Assembly (NCBI RefSeq): GCF_030012985.1
Contig: NZ_CP120233.1
Coordinates: 744,001 to 808,000, forward strand
Direction: 5' to 3'
Length of the DNA: 64,000 nt
DNA from: Microbulbifer sp. VAAF005
GTDB lineage: Bacteria; Pseudomonadota; Gammaproteobacteria; Pseudomonadales; Cellvibrionaceae
Shown here one piece after another: positions 44,817-57,095 of the stretch. A program made the translations under genes and the position numbers. How positions within the stretch are numbered: position 1 is the first letter of the stretch; every line of letters begins with the position of its first letter. The notes beneath the pieces are model-generated. The model was not told the origin of the DNA and did not search any database. It saw nothing but the letters and a program-made list of their open reading frames with translations.

Positions 44817-46067
44817 TTACGCCATGTGCTTGATAACTTCGTCACCAAACGCAGAACAGGACTTCAGCTCAGCACCGTCCATCAGACGCTCGAAATCGTA
44901 GGTTACGGTTTTGGCTTCGATAGCACCTTCCATACCTTTGATTACCAGGTCAGCAGCTTCGTTCCAGCCCAGGTGACGCAGCATCATCTCAGCAGAAAGA
45001 ATCAGGGAGCCCGGGTTAACCTTGTCCTGGCCAGCGTACTTAGGCGCAGTACCGTGGGTTGCTTCAAACAGGGCAACGTCGTCGGACAGGTTTGCGCCCG
45101 GAGCGATACCGATACCACCAACCTGTGCAGCCAGTGCGTCAGACAGGTAGTCACCGTTCAGGTTCAGGGTAGCAATTACGTCGTACTCAGCCGGACGCAG
45201 CAGGATCTGCTGCAGCATAGCGTCAGCAATTACGTCCTTAACAACGATTTCCTTGCCAGTCTTCGGGTTCTTGAAGCTGTGCCAAGGACCGCCGTCCAGC
45301 GGCTGAGCGCCAAACTCGTCGCGAGCCAGCTCGTAACCCCAATCAGCGAAGGCACCTTCGGTGAACTTCATGATGTTGCCTTTGTGTACCAAGGTTACAG
45401 AATCGCGATCCTGGTCCACAGCGTACTGGATAGCCTTGCGCACGAGACGCTTGGTACCTTCTGCAGAAACCGGCTTAACACCGATACCACAGTTCTCAGG
45501 GAAACGGATCTTCTTAACACCCATCTCGTCCTGCAGGAACTTGATAACTTTCTTAGCTTCGTCAGTGTCAGCTTTCCACTCGATACCAGCGTAGATATCT
45601 TCGGAGTTTTCACGGAAGATAACCATGTCTACCTTGTTCGGCTCTTTAACCGGAGAAGGTACACCGCTGAACCAGCGCACCGGGCGCTGACATACGTACA
45701 GATCCAGCTCCTGACGCAGGGCTACGTTCAGGGAACGGAAGCCGCCGCCTACTGGAGTGGTCAGGGGGCCTTTGATGCTAACAACGTAGTCTTTGATCGC
45801 TTCCAGAGTTTCAGCCGGGAACCAGTCGCCAGCGTAAGTCTCTGCCGCTTTCTCACCGCAGTAGATTTCCATCCACTCGATTTTCTTTTCGCCGCCGAAA
45901 GCTTTTTCTACAGACGCGTCGATCACCTTGCGCATTACCGGGGTGATATCCACACCGATGCCGTCACCCTCGATGAAAGGAATAACCGGGCGATTCGGAA
46001 CATTCAGCGAACCGTCGGAATTGACTGTAACTTTTTCGCCGTCTGCCGGCACTTGGATATGACCCAT
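44817..46067 (-). CDS. icd: NADP-dependent isocitrate dehydrogenase
   Basis: 416 residues, E. coli-type homodimeric enzyme. Substrate Ser region [27 protein letters not shown] near residue 100, metal and catalytic residues in [16 protein letters not shown] and [17 protein letters not shown], and [19 protein letters not shown] near 340 for NADP. It makes 2-oxoglutarate in the TCA cycle. It is divergent from a pseudouridine synthase gene, as rluE and icd are in E. coli. Confidence 0.97.
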   Translation of the reverse strand: MGHIQVPADGEKVTVNSDGSLNVPNRPVIPFIEGDGIGVDITPVMRKVIDASVEKAFGGEKKIEWMEIYCGEKAAETYAGDWFPAETLEAIKDYVVSIKGPLTTPVGGGFRSLNVALRQELDLYVCQRPVRWFSGVPSPVKEPNKVDMVIFRENSEDIYAGIEWKADTDEAKKVIKFLQDEMGVKKIRFPENCGIGVKPVSAEGTKRLVRKAIQYAVDQDRDSVTLVHKGNIMKFTEGAFADWGYELARDEFGAQPLDGGPWHSFKNPKTGKEIVVKDVIADAMLQQILLRPAEYDVIATLNLNGDYLSDALAAQVGGIGIAPGANLSDDVALFEATHGTAPKYAGQDKVNPGSLILSAEMMLRHLGWNEAADLVIKGMEGAIEAKTVTYDFERLMDGAELKSCSAFGDEVIKHMA

Positions 46068-46216
46068 ATTGCGTAAACTCCCAAAATTCTATGACTTTTT
46101 AGGTCCAGCGTTGCTTGCACCGCTCCCCCGGGACCTTAGGGCGGGGATGAAAAACGGCGGGATTATAGCAGCCTCGGCTAATTTTTGTAGTTGGATTACA
46201 ATACTCAATTTTTCTT

Positions 46217-46819
46217 ATGGCAAAGATTATTCTCCTCAACAAGCCTTTTGGCGTATTAAGCCAATTTACAGATGATCAGGATCGCGCCACTTTGGCTAAC
46301 TTTATCCAGCACAAGGGATTCTATGCGGCGGGCCGCCTGGACTACGATTCTGAAGGATTACTACTACTGACTGATGATGGAGCGCTACAACATCAAATCA
46401 GTCACCCCAAGCGGAAAATGCCCAAGACCTATTGGGCCCAGGTGGAGGGTGACATTACTGATGATGCCCTTTATATGCTCAGGCAAGGGGTCGACCTGAA
46501 GGATGGCCGAACCGCACCTGCCAAGGCCAAGCGCCTGCCTGATATGGAGCCCTGGCCTCGCACACCGCCAATTCGCGAGCGCAAATCGATCCCAACCAGC
46601 TGGCTGGAGCTGACTATTTCCGAGGGGCGAAATCGCCAGGTAAGGCGGATGACTGCGGCGGTAGGCTTCCCTACCCTGCGGCTAATTCGGGTGGCGATAG
46701 GCAGCTGGAAGCTCGACGTATTAAAGCCTGGCGAATATCGAACGGAAGAGGTTTTTAGCGCTCCCAAGCCCCGAACAAAGCCGGCAAATAGCCGCAATCG
46801 ACCGCGCCGAAAGCGATAA
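46217..46819 (+). CDS. rluE: RluE/RsuA-family rRNA pseudouridine synthase
   Basis: 200 residues without an N-terminal S4 domain, as in RluE. It begins [14 protein letters not shown]; the catalytic Asp is in [18 protein letters not shown] near residue 40, with [12 protein letters not shown] and [15 protein letters not shown] later. The C-terminus is a basic tail. E. coli RluE acts on 23S rRNA U2457; the position divergent from icd supports RluE. Confidence 0.92.
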   Translation: MAKIILLNKPFGVLSQFTDDQDRATLANFIQHKGFYAAGRLDYDSEGLLLLTDDGALQHQISHPKRKMPKTYWAQVEGDITDDALYMLRQGVDLKDGRTAPAKAKRLPDMEPWPRTPPIRERKSIPTSWLELTISEGRNRQVRRMTAAVGFPTLRLIRVAIGSWKLDVLKPGEYRTEEVFSAPKPRTKPANSRNRPRRKR

Positions 46820-48061
<1,242 letters not shown>

Positions 48062-48070
48062 GGAGTAATT

Positions 48071-48706
48071 TTGAATAACTGGCGGGATCAGGCACTGGCA
48101 CTGGCAGGAATATTCCAATCCGCAACACTGGTGGAGCGCCTGGCCAAAACAGGCTCTGCACCGCAGGAACAGCTGGAAACCGGGGTATATAGCCTCTTCC
48201 AACTAAACCCTGATCGCACTGAAGATATATTCGCCGGTGCTGACAAGCTGCTGCCCGGCTTAAAAGTATCGCAGCAAATACTAAAGACCCGGCAACACCC
48301 GGAATATACCGACGGTCTACGCTACGCCCTCTCGGTGATCTACCTGCAGCGACAACTCAGCAAGAATAATGACCTGCTATCAATCATTGGCAGCCGATTG
48401 GATAAGGCCAAGACTCAAGCAGAGCACTTCGAGCTGACTCACGAGAATGTATTTTCCAACCTCGCCAGCATCTACAGCGATACGCTAGGTACCTTCCGCT
48501 TCCGGATTCAAGTACTGGGTGACTTCAATTACCTGCAACAGCAGCGTATCGCCAACCAAATTCGCTCCATGCTATTTGCCGGCATCCGCTCGGCAACCCT
48601 ATGGCGACAGCTGGGTGGGCGTCGCCTGCACCTTCTGTTCCAGCGCAAAAAGCTTTTGAATGCGACCAACAAATTGATCGCACATATCGAATCTATAGAA
48701 CACTAA
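48071..48706 (+). CDS. hflD: HflD family protein (YcfC)
   Basis: 211 residues, all helical, with DQALALAGIFQSATLVERLAKTG at the start and RIQVLGDFNYLQQQ and RIANQIRSMLFAGIRSATLWRQLGG in the last third. The start is a TTG at 48071 with AGGAG upstream. HflD was found as a lambda lysogenisation regulator that binds CII; its own cellular role is unclear. It sits between mnmA and purB in the standard order. Confidence 0.95.
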   Translation: MNNWRDQALALAGIFQSATLVERLAKTGSAPQEQLETGVYSLFQLNPDRTEDIFAGADKLLPGLKVSQQILKTRQHPEYTDGLRYALSVIYLQRQLSKNNDLLSIIGSRLDKAKTQAEHFELTHENVFSNLASIYSDTLGTFRFRIQVLGDFNYLQQQRIANQIRSMLFAGIRSATLWRQLGGRRLHLLFQRKKLLNATNKLIAHIESIEH

Positions 48707-50095
<1,389 letters not shown>

Positions 50096-50108
50096 CCGAG
50101 CCCAGCTA

Positions 50109-50139
50109 CCAGCCGCACCCAGTGCGGCTGGTCATCTTT
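50109..50139 (+). terminator. Probable terminator after purB
   Basis: CCAGCCGCA (50109-50117), a five-base loop and TGCGGCTGG (50123-50131) form a perfect 9-bp stem 13 bases after purB, followed by TCATCTTTT. Confidence 0.75.
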
Positions 50140-50224
50140 TAAGAAATACAAAAGTACGCTGGATAGTTTTCGAACCTCAGAATATCCAGATACAAACCCC
50201 AGCCTTCTGACAGTGAGAGTTACC

Positions 50225-51379
50225 GTGGCCAGCCCCCTTACCCATCTTGGCGACATGCCCATCGAAGTTTTTATGCGTGACTACTGGCAGCAGAAACCCC
50301 TGCTGATACGCAATGCTTTCGCCAACTTTGAATCACCCATCTCGGGTGAAGAACTCGCAGGTATGGCCCTGGAGGAGGCGGTCGAGTCTCGCTTGGTATT
50401 GGAAAATGGTGAAAGTGGCCCTTGGGAGCTTCGCACCGGTCCATTCACTGAAGAGGATTTTCTCTCCCTCCCCAAAACCCACTGGACCCTGCTGGTACAA
50501 GCTGTCGATCAGTGGATGTCAGAAATTGCTGAACTAAAAGATTTCTTCCGCTTTATCCCCGAGTGGCGCCTGGATGATGTGATGATCAGTTACGCCGCCG
50601 ATAAGGGCAGCGTTGGTCCCCACTACGATCACTACGATGTGTTTCTTCTCCAGGCCGAAGGCAAGCGTTTGTGGCAACAAGGCCCCAAGGTGGATGAAAG
50701 CAATCCCCGCCTGGAAGGAACACCCCTCAATATCCTGAAAGAATTCGAAGCAGAAAACAGCTGGGTACTAGAGCCCGGCGATATGCTCTACTTGCCGCCC
50801 CAATACAGCCATTGGGGAGTAGCCGAAGGTGGGTGCACCACGATCTCTATTGGTTTCCGCGCCCCTTCCGCTGCGGCGATCCTCGAAGATCTCGCCGCTG
50901 AAATCGCTATGGATTTGCCGGACAGCCAGCGTTACACCGATGCCGGTGCTGAAGTGGCGAAAAACCCAGCGGAAATTGACCCCGCCTCTGTTGCCCGCCT
51001 GCAACAACAACTCGGCGAATGGCTGCAGCAGCCGGAGAAAATCGCCCAGTGGTTTGGCGCAATTATGACCGAAGCAAAATACCCGGATACTGTCGCCCTG
51101 GACGCTGACGATGCTGCAGACTGGCGTGAACAAATGCCCCAGGGAGCACAACTGGTTTTAAATCCCGCTTCCCGCACCGCTTTTTGCCGCGAGCCAGCCA
51201 CATTGTTTGTTGATGGTGAAGCCTTCCCCTGCCCCCTGGCATTTGCCGAGCAGTTTGCTGAATCCCATGAAATATCCTGGGATGATATCGAAGACTTCCC
51301 GGAAATAGCCGAAGACAGCGGCCTTCTCGATCAGCTGGTTGCACAGGGCACCTTGATCTACCCTCCTGAGGATTTCTGA
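50225..51379 (+). CDS. roxA: Ribosomal oxygenase, cupin/JmjC (RoxA/YcfD-like)
   Basis: 384 residues from the GTG at 50225 (GAGAG upstream); a GTG at 50213 adds four. The N-terminal part has FMRDYWQQKPLLIRNAF; the JmjC barrel has the iron ligands in GSVGPHYDHYDVFLLQAEGKRLW (His..Asp) and a distal His near YSHWGVAEGGCTTISIGFR. The C-terminal dimerisation and winged-helix parts follow. YcfD hydroxylates an Arg of ribosomal protein L16 with 2-oxoglutarate and oxygen. Confidence 0.9.
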   Translation: MASPLTHLGDMPIEVFMRDYWQQKPLLIRNAFANFESPISGEELAGMALEEAVESRLVLENGESGPWELRTGPFTEEDFLSLPKTHWTLLVQAVDQWMSEIAELKDFFRFIPEWRLDDVMISYAADKGSVGPHYDHYDVFLLQAEGKRLWQQGPKVDESNPRLEGTPLNILKEFEAENSWVLEPGDMLYLPPQYSHWGVAEGGCTTISIGFRAPSAAAILEDLAAEIAMDLPDSQRYTDAGAEVAKNPAEIDPASVARLQQQLGEWLQQPEKIAQWFGAIMTEAKYPDTVALDADDAADWREQMPQGAQLVLNPASRTAFCREPATLFVDGEAFPCPLAFAEQFAESHEISWDDIEDFPEIAEDSGLLDQLVAQGTLIYPPEDF

Positions 51380-51380
51380 G

Positions 51381-51803
51381 ATGCCAATAGCTATACGCCT
51401 AGCCGATTGGAACATTGACCGGGACGCAATTCGCTCAATACGCGAGGCCGTTTTTGTACAAGAACAACAGGTACCTGCGGATCTGGAATGGGATGATCAA
51501 GAGGAGACATCCCAGCACTTCCTCGTCTTCCGCGAAACAATCCCAGTTGCCACCGGGCGCCTCACCCAAGGCGGAAAAATTGGTCGTATGGCTGTGCAAA
51601 AGTCTTCACGTGGGAGCGGCATCGGGGCCCAGCTATTACAAGCCATCTGCGAGCAGGCGAAGGTACAAAACTTTCAGCAAGTCCATTTACATGCACAGCA
51701 ACATGCTGAGGGGTTTTACTTGCAGGCTGGGTTTGAGGTGGAAGGCGACATGTTTTACGAAGCGGGCATTCCCCATATCAAAATGGTTCGCAGCCTGATT
51801 TGA
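51381..51803 (+). CDS. GNAT family N-acetyltransferase
   Basis: 140 residues. The acetyl-CoA loop is IGRMAVQKSSRGSGIGAQLLQAI (RxxGxG) near residue 70, with the N-terminal SIREAVFVQEQQVPADLEWD of the ElaA/YjcF-like group. It starts one base after roxA ends and is probably co-transcribed. The substrate is unknown. Confidence 0.88.
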   Translation: MPIAIRLADWNIDRDAIRSIREAVFVQEQQVPADLEWDDQEETSQHFLVFRETIPVATGRLTQGGKIGRMAVQKSSRGSGIGAQLLQAICEQAKVQNFQQVHLHAQQHAEGFYLQAGFEVEGDMFYEAGIPHIKMVRSLI

Positions 51804-51852
51804 CCATTTTGAGGCCTGCCACCAGCAACCATATGACAGGCCCGGCCCCACC

Positions 51853-52458
51853 TCAACTCTCTACTGGGGCATAGCGCTTCTCGACAAAGTGAGCCAAAGG
51901 CGCTATCCCCAACACATACACTATCCAAAGCCCGAGCCCCCAATAGGGATTGAAAAGGGTCAACAAGCACGCCAGGATACTGGTACACAACATCACCATA
52001 CTGACCACTAGTACACGGTGCGCGGATACGTTCGTTCGATTCGCAGCGACACACCACATACCCGCAATTGCTATAGCGGCCACCGCATAGCTTGCTGACA
52101 ATAAGATCACTGACCAAACCTGGTCAGGGTATTCCCCCATCAAACTTGCTGGAAAGGGAATAAACGCCACCGCCCCCAATAACAAAAAGTTAAAACTGGT
52201 AAAGGCTACCGATTTCAATTGATGGTCCGACATCAAATGATTGTGGGTAAGCCATAGCCGACAGAGAATCGCAAAGCTCAGTATCCAGGAAAAAAAGTGG
52301 GGCAACTGCTGAAGAATATTGCTGTGGAAATCCTCGCCCGGCTTTATATCCTCCAGATCGGGAATCTGGATATTAAAAACCAACAGCGTCATAGCAATGG
52401 CAAAAACGCCATCACTCACGGCATTAATACGACTGGCTAGAAGAGACTTATGGCGCAT
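51853..52458 (-). CDS. TMEM175-family (DUF1211) potassium channel-like protein
   Basis: 201 residues, six membrane helices. The signature RINAVSDGVFAIAMTLLVFNI is at the N-terminus; its FS/FA..D..F pattern forms the selectivity constriction in the family. Bacterial members are leak-type potassium channels with one six-helix repeat per subunit, tetrameric. It is convergent with the acetyltransferase gene. Confidence 0.9.
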   Translation of the reverse strand: MRHKSLLASRINAVSDGVFAIAMTLLVFNIQIPDLEDIKPGEDFHSNILQQLPHFFSWILSFAILCRLWLTHNHLMSDHQLKSVAFTSFNFLLLGAVAFIPFPASLMGEYPDQVWSVILLSASYAVAAIAIAGMWCVAANRTNVSAHRVLVVSMVMLCTSILACLLTLFNPYWGLGLWIVYVLGIAPLAHFVEKRYAPVES

Positions 52459-52724
52459 CGATCATCATCAGACAAGCATAATGCCCCCCAATAAAGCTTA
52501 TTATTTGACCAACTCTTTTTCCGCACCCCTGGGCACATTACCCCCCTTTCTGATTACTTGTTTCGCGGGATTTCTCTAAATGGATAAATTAAACACATTG
52601 ATAACGACTTTGTAAGTGTATTCTTTTCTGCTATAGATTACTGGCGCATTAGTACCATCAATGGCGCCAGAACCAGCTCAGCAGCCCTCGCTACAGATAC
52701 TATCTCTATATACAGATCCAAAAT

Positions 52725-54185
52725 TTGGAACTCACCGATAAGCAGAGGATTCGCTTTATCAACACTCCCAAGACCCTGTTAGTCAAGAATGCCGAAATCC
52801 TGGTAACTATGGATAACTCCCGAAGAGAAATCGCAAACGGAGCTCTCTTTGCGGAGGATGGAATCATCACTTCTGTCGGCCCCACAAGCTGCCTGCCAGA
52901 GGAAGCAGACACAGTTATCGATGCCAGCAATCAGATTGTGCTCCCAGGGTTTATAAACACTCATCACCACCTTAACCAAACCCTTACCCGCAATCTCCCC
53001 CTCGCTCAAAACACAAACTTATTTACGTGGCTGCAGCTGCACTACCCCATTTGGGCACGCATCACCCCAGAAGCGTCTCGTACCAGCGCACTCGTGGGGC
53101 TCTGCGAGCTGCTTCTGTCAGGGTGCACCACAGTTTTTGATCATGCTTATTTATTTAAGAATGGCAATAATGTCGACGTGATTATTGAAGCAGCGCAAGA
53201 TTTGGGAATTAGATTTCACGCCAGCCGAGGCTCCATGTCACAGGGCACTTCAATGGGAGGGTTGCCTCCTGACAATTGCGTAGAGAATGAAGAATTTATC
53301 CTGAACGACAGTATTCGCGTTATCGATCGCTATCATGACCCCAGCCATGGAGCCATGACCCAGGTAGCTCTTGCGCCCTGTTCGCCTTTCACTGTTTCAG
53401 AAAGACTATTAAAGGACACGGCTAGCCTGGCACGAGATAAAGGTGTAATGCTTCATACTCATATATGTGAAACATTCGATGAAGAACGACTTACTTTAGA
53501 GCACTTTGGCAAACGCCCTTTAGAGTGGATGGAAGAAATGGGCTGGCTAGGGTCAGATACATGGTTCGCCCATGTAGTACACATAGATACCCTGGAGATC
53601 CAAGCTCTGGCTCGTAACCAGTGCGGTATTGCGCACTGCCCCAGCTCAAATATGCGGCTTGCATCGGGAATTTCACCTATCAAGGATTTTCTAAATGCTG
53701 GTATCCGTGTGGGACTCGGTGTGGATGGCTCAGCCAGCAATGATGCATCCAGTTTATTACTGGAGACCCGCCAAGCAATGCTTCTCAGCAGAGTTCGAAT
53801 GGGATTACTCCCACCGGAGGGACCACTAAAGTACTCTCAACTCCCCCAATCCCATCCATTGCGCGACAAAGAGTGGATGACAGCGCGGGAGGCATTGGAA
53901 TTGGCCACCATTGGAGGAGCCAGTGTCCTGAATCGTTCCGATATTGGCGCACTTGAAGTCGGCCGCTGTGCAGACTTTTTCACCCTTGAACTAAACACGA
54001 TTAACTATGCCGGAAGCCTTTCAGACCCAGTAGCAGCTATCGTATTCCGGGCACCCCAAACCGCAAAAACTGTAGTTATTCACGGCCGCATTATTGTCCG
54101 AGATGGAAATATTACAACTATAGATTTAGAACAGGTTATTGAGGAGCATAACAACTGGAGCCTGAAATTGATTCGTGGTAGCTGA
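52725..54185 (+). CDS. 8-Oxoguanine deaminase-like amidohydrolase
   Basis: About 486 residues from a TTG at 52725; the start is uncertain because no strong ribosome-binding site is visible. It is an amidohydrolase of the COG0402 deaminase group: PGFINTHHHLNQTLTRNL (HxH zinc ligands near residue 85), HTHICETFDEE (His near 245), WFAHVVHID (His near 280), HCPSSNMRLASG and VGLGVDGSASNDAS (Asp near 335). The LFTWLQLHYPIWARITPE and HASRGSMSQG stretches are typical of 8-oxoguanine deaminases. It would turn oxidised guanine to urate. An MFS gene follows after 19 bases. Confidence 0.82.
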   Translation: MELTDKQRIRFINTPKTLLVKNAEILVTMDNSRREIANGALFAEDGIITSVGPTSCLPEEADTVIDASNQIVLPGFINTHHHLNQTLTRNLPLAQNTNLFTWLQLHYPIWARITPEASRTSALVGLCELLLSGCTTVFDHAYLFKNGNNVDVIIEAAQDLGIRFHASRGSMSQGTSMGGLPPDNCVENEEFILNDSIRVIDRYHDPSHGAMTQVALAPCSPFTVSERLLKDTASLARDKGVMLHTHICETFDEERLTLEHFGKRPLEWMEEMGWLGSDTWFAHVVHIDTLEIQALARNQCGIAHCPSSNMRLASGISPIKDFLNAGIRVGLGVDGSASNDASSLLLETRQAMLLSRVRMGLLPPEGPLKYSQLPQSHPLRDKEWMTAREALELATIGGASVLNRSDIGALEVGRCADFFTLELNTINYAGSLSDPVAAIVFRAPQTAKTVVIHGRIIVRDGNITTIDLEQVIEEHNNWSLKLIRGS

Positions 54186-54204
54186 TTCAAGCGGCAATTA
54201 AATT

Positions 54205-55503
54205 ATGGCAGAGGAAAAGAAAAGATACACAGCTTGGATATTTGCGCTCATTTTCTTTGCTGCCAGCATTTCGAACTCAATCTTATTTGCACTTCTATCG
54301 CCAAATCTGGCTGCCGAACTCGATTTAAGTCATCATGCACTGGGGATTTTAGGCGGATATTATTTTATTGCTTACTCGATTGGCCAACTTGCACTCGGCT
54401 CGCTATTAGGCCCAATAAGTCCGCGATATTTATTGGGCGTATCGGCAATTTTTGCAGCTAGCGGCTGTGCAATTTTTGCCAGCAGCCACTCTTTCGGCTC
54501 AGCCCTTGCTGGACAATTGTTAATCGCCCTTGGTCTATCCAGCAGTTTCTTGGGAGTTGTTTACGTTATTGGGAGGGATTTACCCAGCCGGTTTTCGTTG
54601 ATGGTCGCTATTAGCCAGGGGCTGTCAAACTTCGCGGCGGCCTCACTCTCTTTACTTTTCGGTGTCTTTGTTGTGGAGGTTTCTTTTCGAGAGCCCTACT
54701 TTGCCGCAACCTTATTTCTTCTTTGCCTCGCTATACTGCTATTTCTCTTTATCGGCAGTCGCCAAAACTCAGTCAATACGATTCCAACAGAAAAATCATC
54801 ACTCGCTGGCAAGCTAAAACTATGCGTAAAATCAAGGCCTTTTTGGTTGGCCTTCGTCTTCTATTCCTGCCTTTTCGGCGTAATTGTCGCCTATCTAGAC
54901 TTATGGGATATACAGTTTCAAGTTGCTTTTTTTCGTAAAACGCCGGGAGAAAGTGCTCTATTTAATACTGCCGCCTCACTGGGTATTATTATTGGCAGCT
55001 TTATCGTTGGCGCTTGGTCTCAACATAGGGGCGATTACGTAATTCCAGCCAGAGTTTTTAGCTTCTCAGCAATTATCGCTGTTGCAATCTTATTGAGCAT
55101 TCACTTGCCCGACTTCTGGACTCTGGCTGCAAATTTTCTCTTGGGGTTTGGCCTCAGCAGCGCCATCCTATCTCTTACAATAGTACAGTCCGAGCTTCCA
55201 AAGAAGGTCCATGCTTTTGCCTCAGCCCTAATCGTGACTGGAGGCTTTATTTTAGGAGGGATAATTCAAACCCTCATCGGACTCTCACTAGATCAAGATA
55301 TAGAGTTCGCTTACATCCGCTCACTCAGTGATCTGCTAGCCAACTTTTTTGACTCTGTTCAACAACCAACAGAGGGATTCTACAAATACCAAGCGGGATT
55401 TCAGCTAATCGGCATTATCGTCATCGTAGGCTGCATCAGCAGCCTGCTTTTGAGTAGCAAAAAGCTACTCAAAAGGCGTAGCCCTAAAATCGGAAATTCG
55501 TAG
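54205..55503 (+). CDS. MFS transporter, partner of the deaminase
   Basis: 432 residues, twelve membrane helices, CynX/NimT-like in character (LGILGGYYFIAYSIGQLALGSLLGPISPRYLLG). It begins 19 bases after the deaminase gene in the same direction, so a nucleobase or related substrate is a reasonable inference. The last 39 bases overlap the convergent flavodoxin-family gene. Confidence 0.85.
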   Translation: MAEEKKRYTAWIFALIFFAASISNSILFALLSPNLAAELDLSHHALGILGGYYFIAYSIGQLALGSLLGPISPRYLLGVSAIFAASGCAIFASSHSFGSALAGQLLIALGLSSSFLGVVYVIGRDLPSRFSLMVAISQGLSNFAAASLSLLFGVFVVEVSFREPYFAATLFLLCLAILLFLFIGSRQNSVNTIPTEKSSLAGKLKLCVKSRPFWLAFVFYSCLFGVIVAYLDLWDIQFQVAFFRKTPGESALFNTAASLGIIIGSFIVGAWSQHRGDYVIPARVFSFSAIIAVAILLSIHLPDFWTLAANFLLGFGLSSAILSLTIVQSELPKKVHAFASALIVTGGFILGGIIQTLIGLSLDQDIEFAYIRSLSDLLANFFDSVQQPTEGFYKYQAGFQLIGIIVIVGCISSLLLSSKKLLKRRSPKIGNS

Positions 55504-56052
55504 TGCTAAGTCCGCCATTCGATGACCTAAATGTACAGCTGTAAGTCGGTCCAACTCATGAATTTCTCCAGCCCTTTCAGCGACAGCTACCAAGCCCGAC
55601 TGACAGCCACCTCGGTTTCTACCCAGGGAATCTTGACTCGGTAAAATATCCAAGGGAACCCACAACATGCCCATTTGTGCAGCAAAGACCTGTAGTGTCC
55701 TGATGGTACCTAATTGATCACCGCTAAAATTACTGCCTACGGTGAATCCTGTAGCTAACTTATCCAACCAGCATCGATCTCCATAGCGCTCACTTGCTGC
55801 ATCCATAAATGCTTTGAATTGAGCGGAGACAGTACCCATAAAGGTCGGCGAACCCATTACTATAGCTTCACATTGATCCAACTGAACTAATAATGACTGG
55901 TCTTTATAACGTCCTTGATCAATGCTCTCCCCTTGAACCTCAAGGGCAACACCGATGCACTTCTCTACCGTGTTAACCCCCTCCACCACAGACTCCGCAA
56001 GAGCTTTGCTGCAGCCAGATACAGAATGGTAAACAACACCTATCCTCTTCAT
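55465..56052 (-). CDS. Flavodoxin-family/WrbA-like NAD(P)H oxidoreductase
   Basis: 195 residues. The FMN phosphate loop is YHSVSGCSKALAESV near residue 8; VMGSPTFMGTVSAQFKAFMDAASE and GFTVGSNFSGDQLGTIRTLQ are the flavodoxin/WrbA-type FMN loops. Such enzymes carry out two-electron reduction of quinones or use FMN in electron transfer. Its ATG overlaps the stop of the upstream acetyltransferase gene (ATGA), so they are coupled. The C-terminal 13 codons overlap the convergent MFS gene. Confidence 0.85.
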   Translation of the reverse strand: MKRIGVVYHSVSGCSKALAESVVEGVNTVEKCIGVALEVQGESIDQGRYKDQSLLVQLDQCEAIVMGSPTFMGTVSAQFKAFMDAASERYGDRCWLDKLATGFTVGSNFSGDQLGTIRTLQVFAAQMGMLWVPLDILPSQDSLGRNRGGCQSGLVAVAERAGEIHELDRLTAVHLGHRMADLALRISDFRATPFE

Positions 56053-56894
56053 ATGACTCGCTCCGCTATACCGTCTAACTCAAATATCCGGCCTAACTTT
56101 TGATCAATTTCCCTGCCTGCTGGTACTTTTATCCCAAAAACATCTAGTAAAGTAGCCCGAAGCTCATCGAAATCCGCCAACATGACAACACTCTTGGAGC
56201 CTAAAAGTGGCTGATAGCTTAACTGTCTATTGAAAAGTGTATGCCGTCCCTCTGGGAAAGACCGAGCGACAATCAAGTGCTTTACAAACCTGGATTCAGG
56301 ATGCGTTGAACAATACCAATTACCAATTTTATAATCACCATGAGTTTTAGGTTTCAAGTCAAAGCTGTACATAGGTTGCCAACCACTATCGGTTGTGACC
56401 TCTAACAGGTAATCATCATCTATTAAAGTAAAGCGGTAAACACCGTGCGGTGTGCTCTGACGATCACTAGAATCTATATTCAATGGTGCAGTCAAAGTGT
56501 TACTGCCAAATCCAACATCGATCAGAAAGCGAGACCCCTCAAGTTCCACCATCAGGATCATGTGAGATTGGGCAGCTTGATGCCCAATAGGCATTTGCCA
56601 AAGAACCCGTGCCGCAAGGTCTGTAACTTTGAAACCCATTTGTCTAAGCGCAGCCCCTAACAAGGCATTATGTTCATAGCAATACCCCCCTCGTTTTTGC
56701 TCTATCAGCTTGGCCTCAATAGAACTCAACTCAATATTGACGGGGCTTCCCAAGAATGAAGTGGCATTCTCGAATGGAATAGTACGAACATGCTGGGTCA
56801 CTAATGCCTGCAGGCACTTTAAGTTAGCAACTGGCACTCCTTCAAAATTGATACGATCTAAATATTTCTGCAAATTAATACCAGAGATAGCCAT
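56049..56894 (-). CDS. nat: Arylamine N-acetyltransferase
   Basis: 281 residues from the ATG at 56894 (GAGG seven bases upstream); an ATG at 56909 adds five. The catalytic triad is visible: Cys in RGGYCYEHN (residue 72), His in QSHMILMVE (111) and Asp in FLIDVGFG (126). TIPFENATSFLG is the usual N-terminal motif. It moves an acetyl group from acetyl-CoA to arylamines, hydrazines or hydroxylamines. It is the first gene of a two-gene operon behind a MerR-type promoter. Confidence 0.92.
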   Translation of the reverse strand: MAISGINLQKYLDRINFEGVPVANLKCLQALVTQHVRTIPFENATSFLGSPVNIELSSIEAKLIEQKRGGYCYEHNALLGAALRQMGFKVTDLAARVLWQMPIGHQAAQSHMILMVELEGSRFLIDVGFGSNTLTAPLNIDSSDRQSTPHGVYRFTLIDDDYLLEVTTDSGWQPMYSFDLKPKTHGDYKIGNWYCSTHPESRFVKHLIVARSFPEGRHTLFNRQLSYQPLLGSKSVVMLADFDELRATLLDVFGIKVPAGREIDQKLGRIFELDGIAERVI

Positions 56895-56939
56895 CGTGAA
56901 TTGCCTCATCTAATTCCAAATTCCCAAACAATAGAGGGC

Positions 56940-56970
56940 AGCTTAATACCTAAACCTAACTTTAGGTCAA
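56940..56970 (-). promoter_or_regulatory. MerR/SoxR-type promoter of the acetyltransferase operon
   Basis: On the minus strand: -35 TTGACC (56970-56965), 19 bases, -10 TAAGCT (56945-56940), with a dyad ACCTAAA-GTTAGG-TTTAGGT (56967-56948) filling the spacer. A dyad in an overlong spacer is the hallmark of MerR-family activation. The central 18 bases CCTAAAGTTAGGTTTAGG match the E. coli SoxR box CCTCAAGTTAACTTGAGG at 14 positions. No merR or soxR gene lies in the window. A 16-base spacing to TATTAA is the alternative reading. Confidence 0.6.
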
Positions 56971-57095
56971 TAACTTTATTCGGCTCTTCTACACTGGTTA
57001 TGATCTCAAGTGTACCTGGGCTAAAGCGCAGGGATTACTTAGCCACCACAGACCCGAATATCGCTAACAGAGCGAGAACAACCAAGGAGGACTTG

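Noticed and set aside
44754..46076. 440-codon open frame on plus, antisense to icd
   Set aside because: It mirrors the codon phase of the well-conserved icd gene, and its translation has no recognisable domain. It is a shadow of icd, not a gene.
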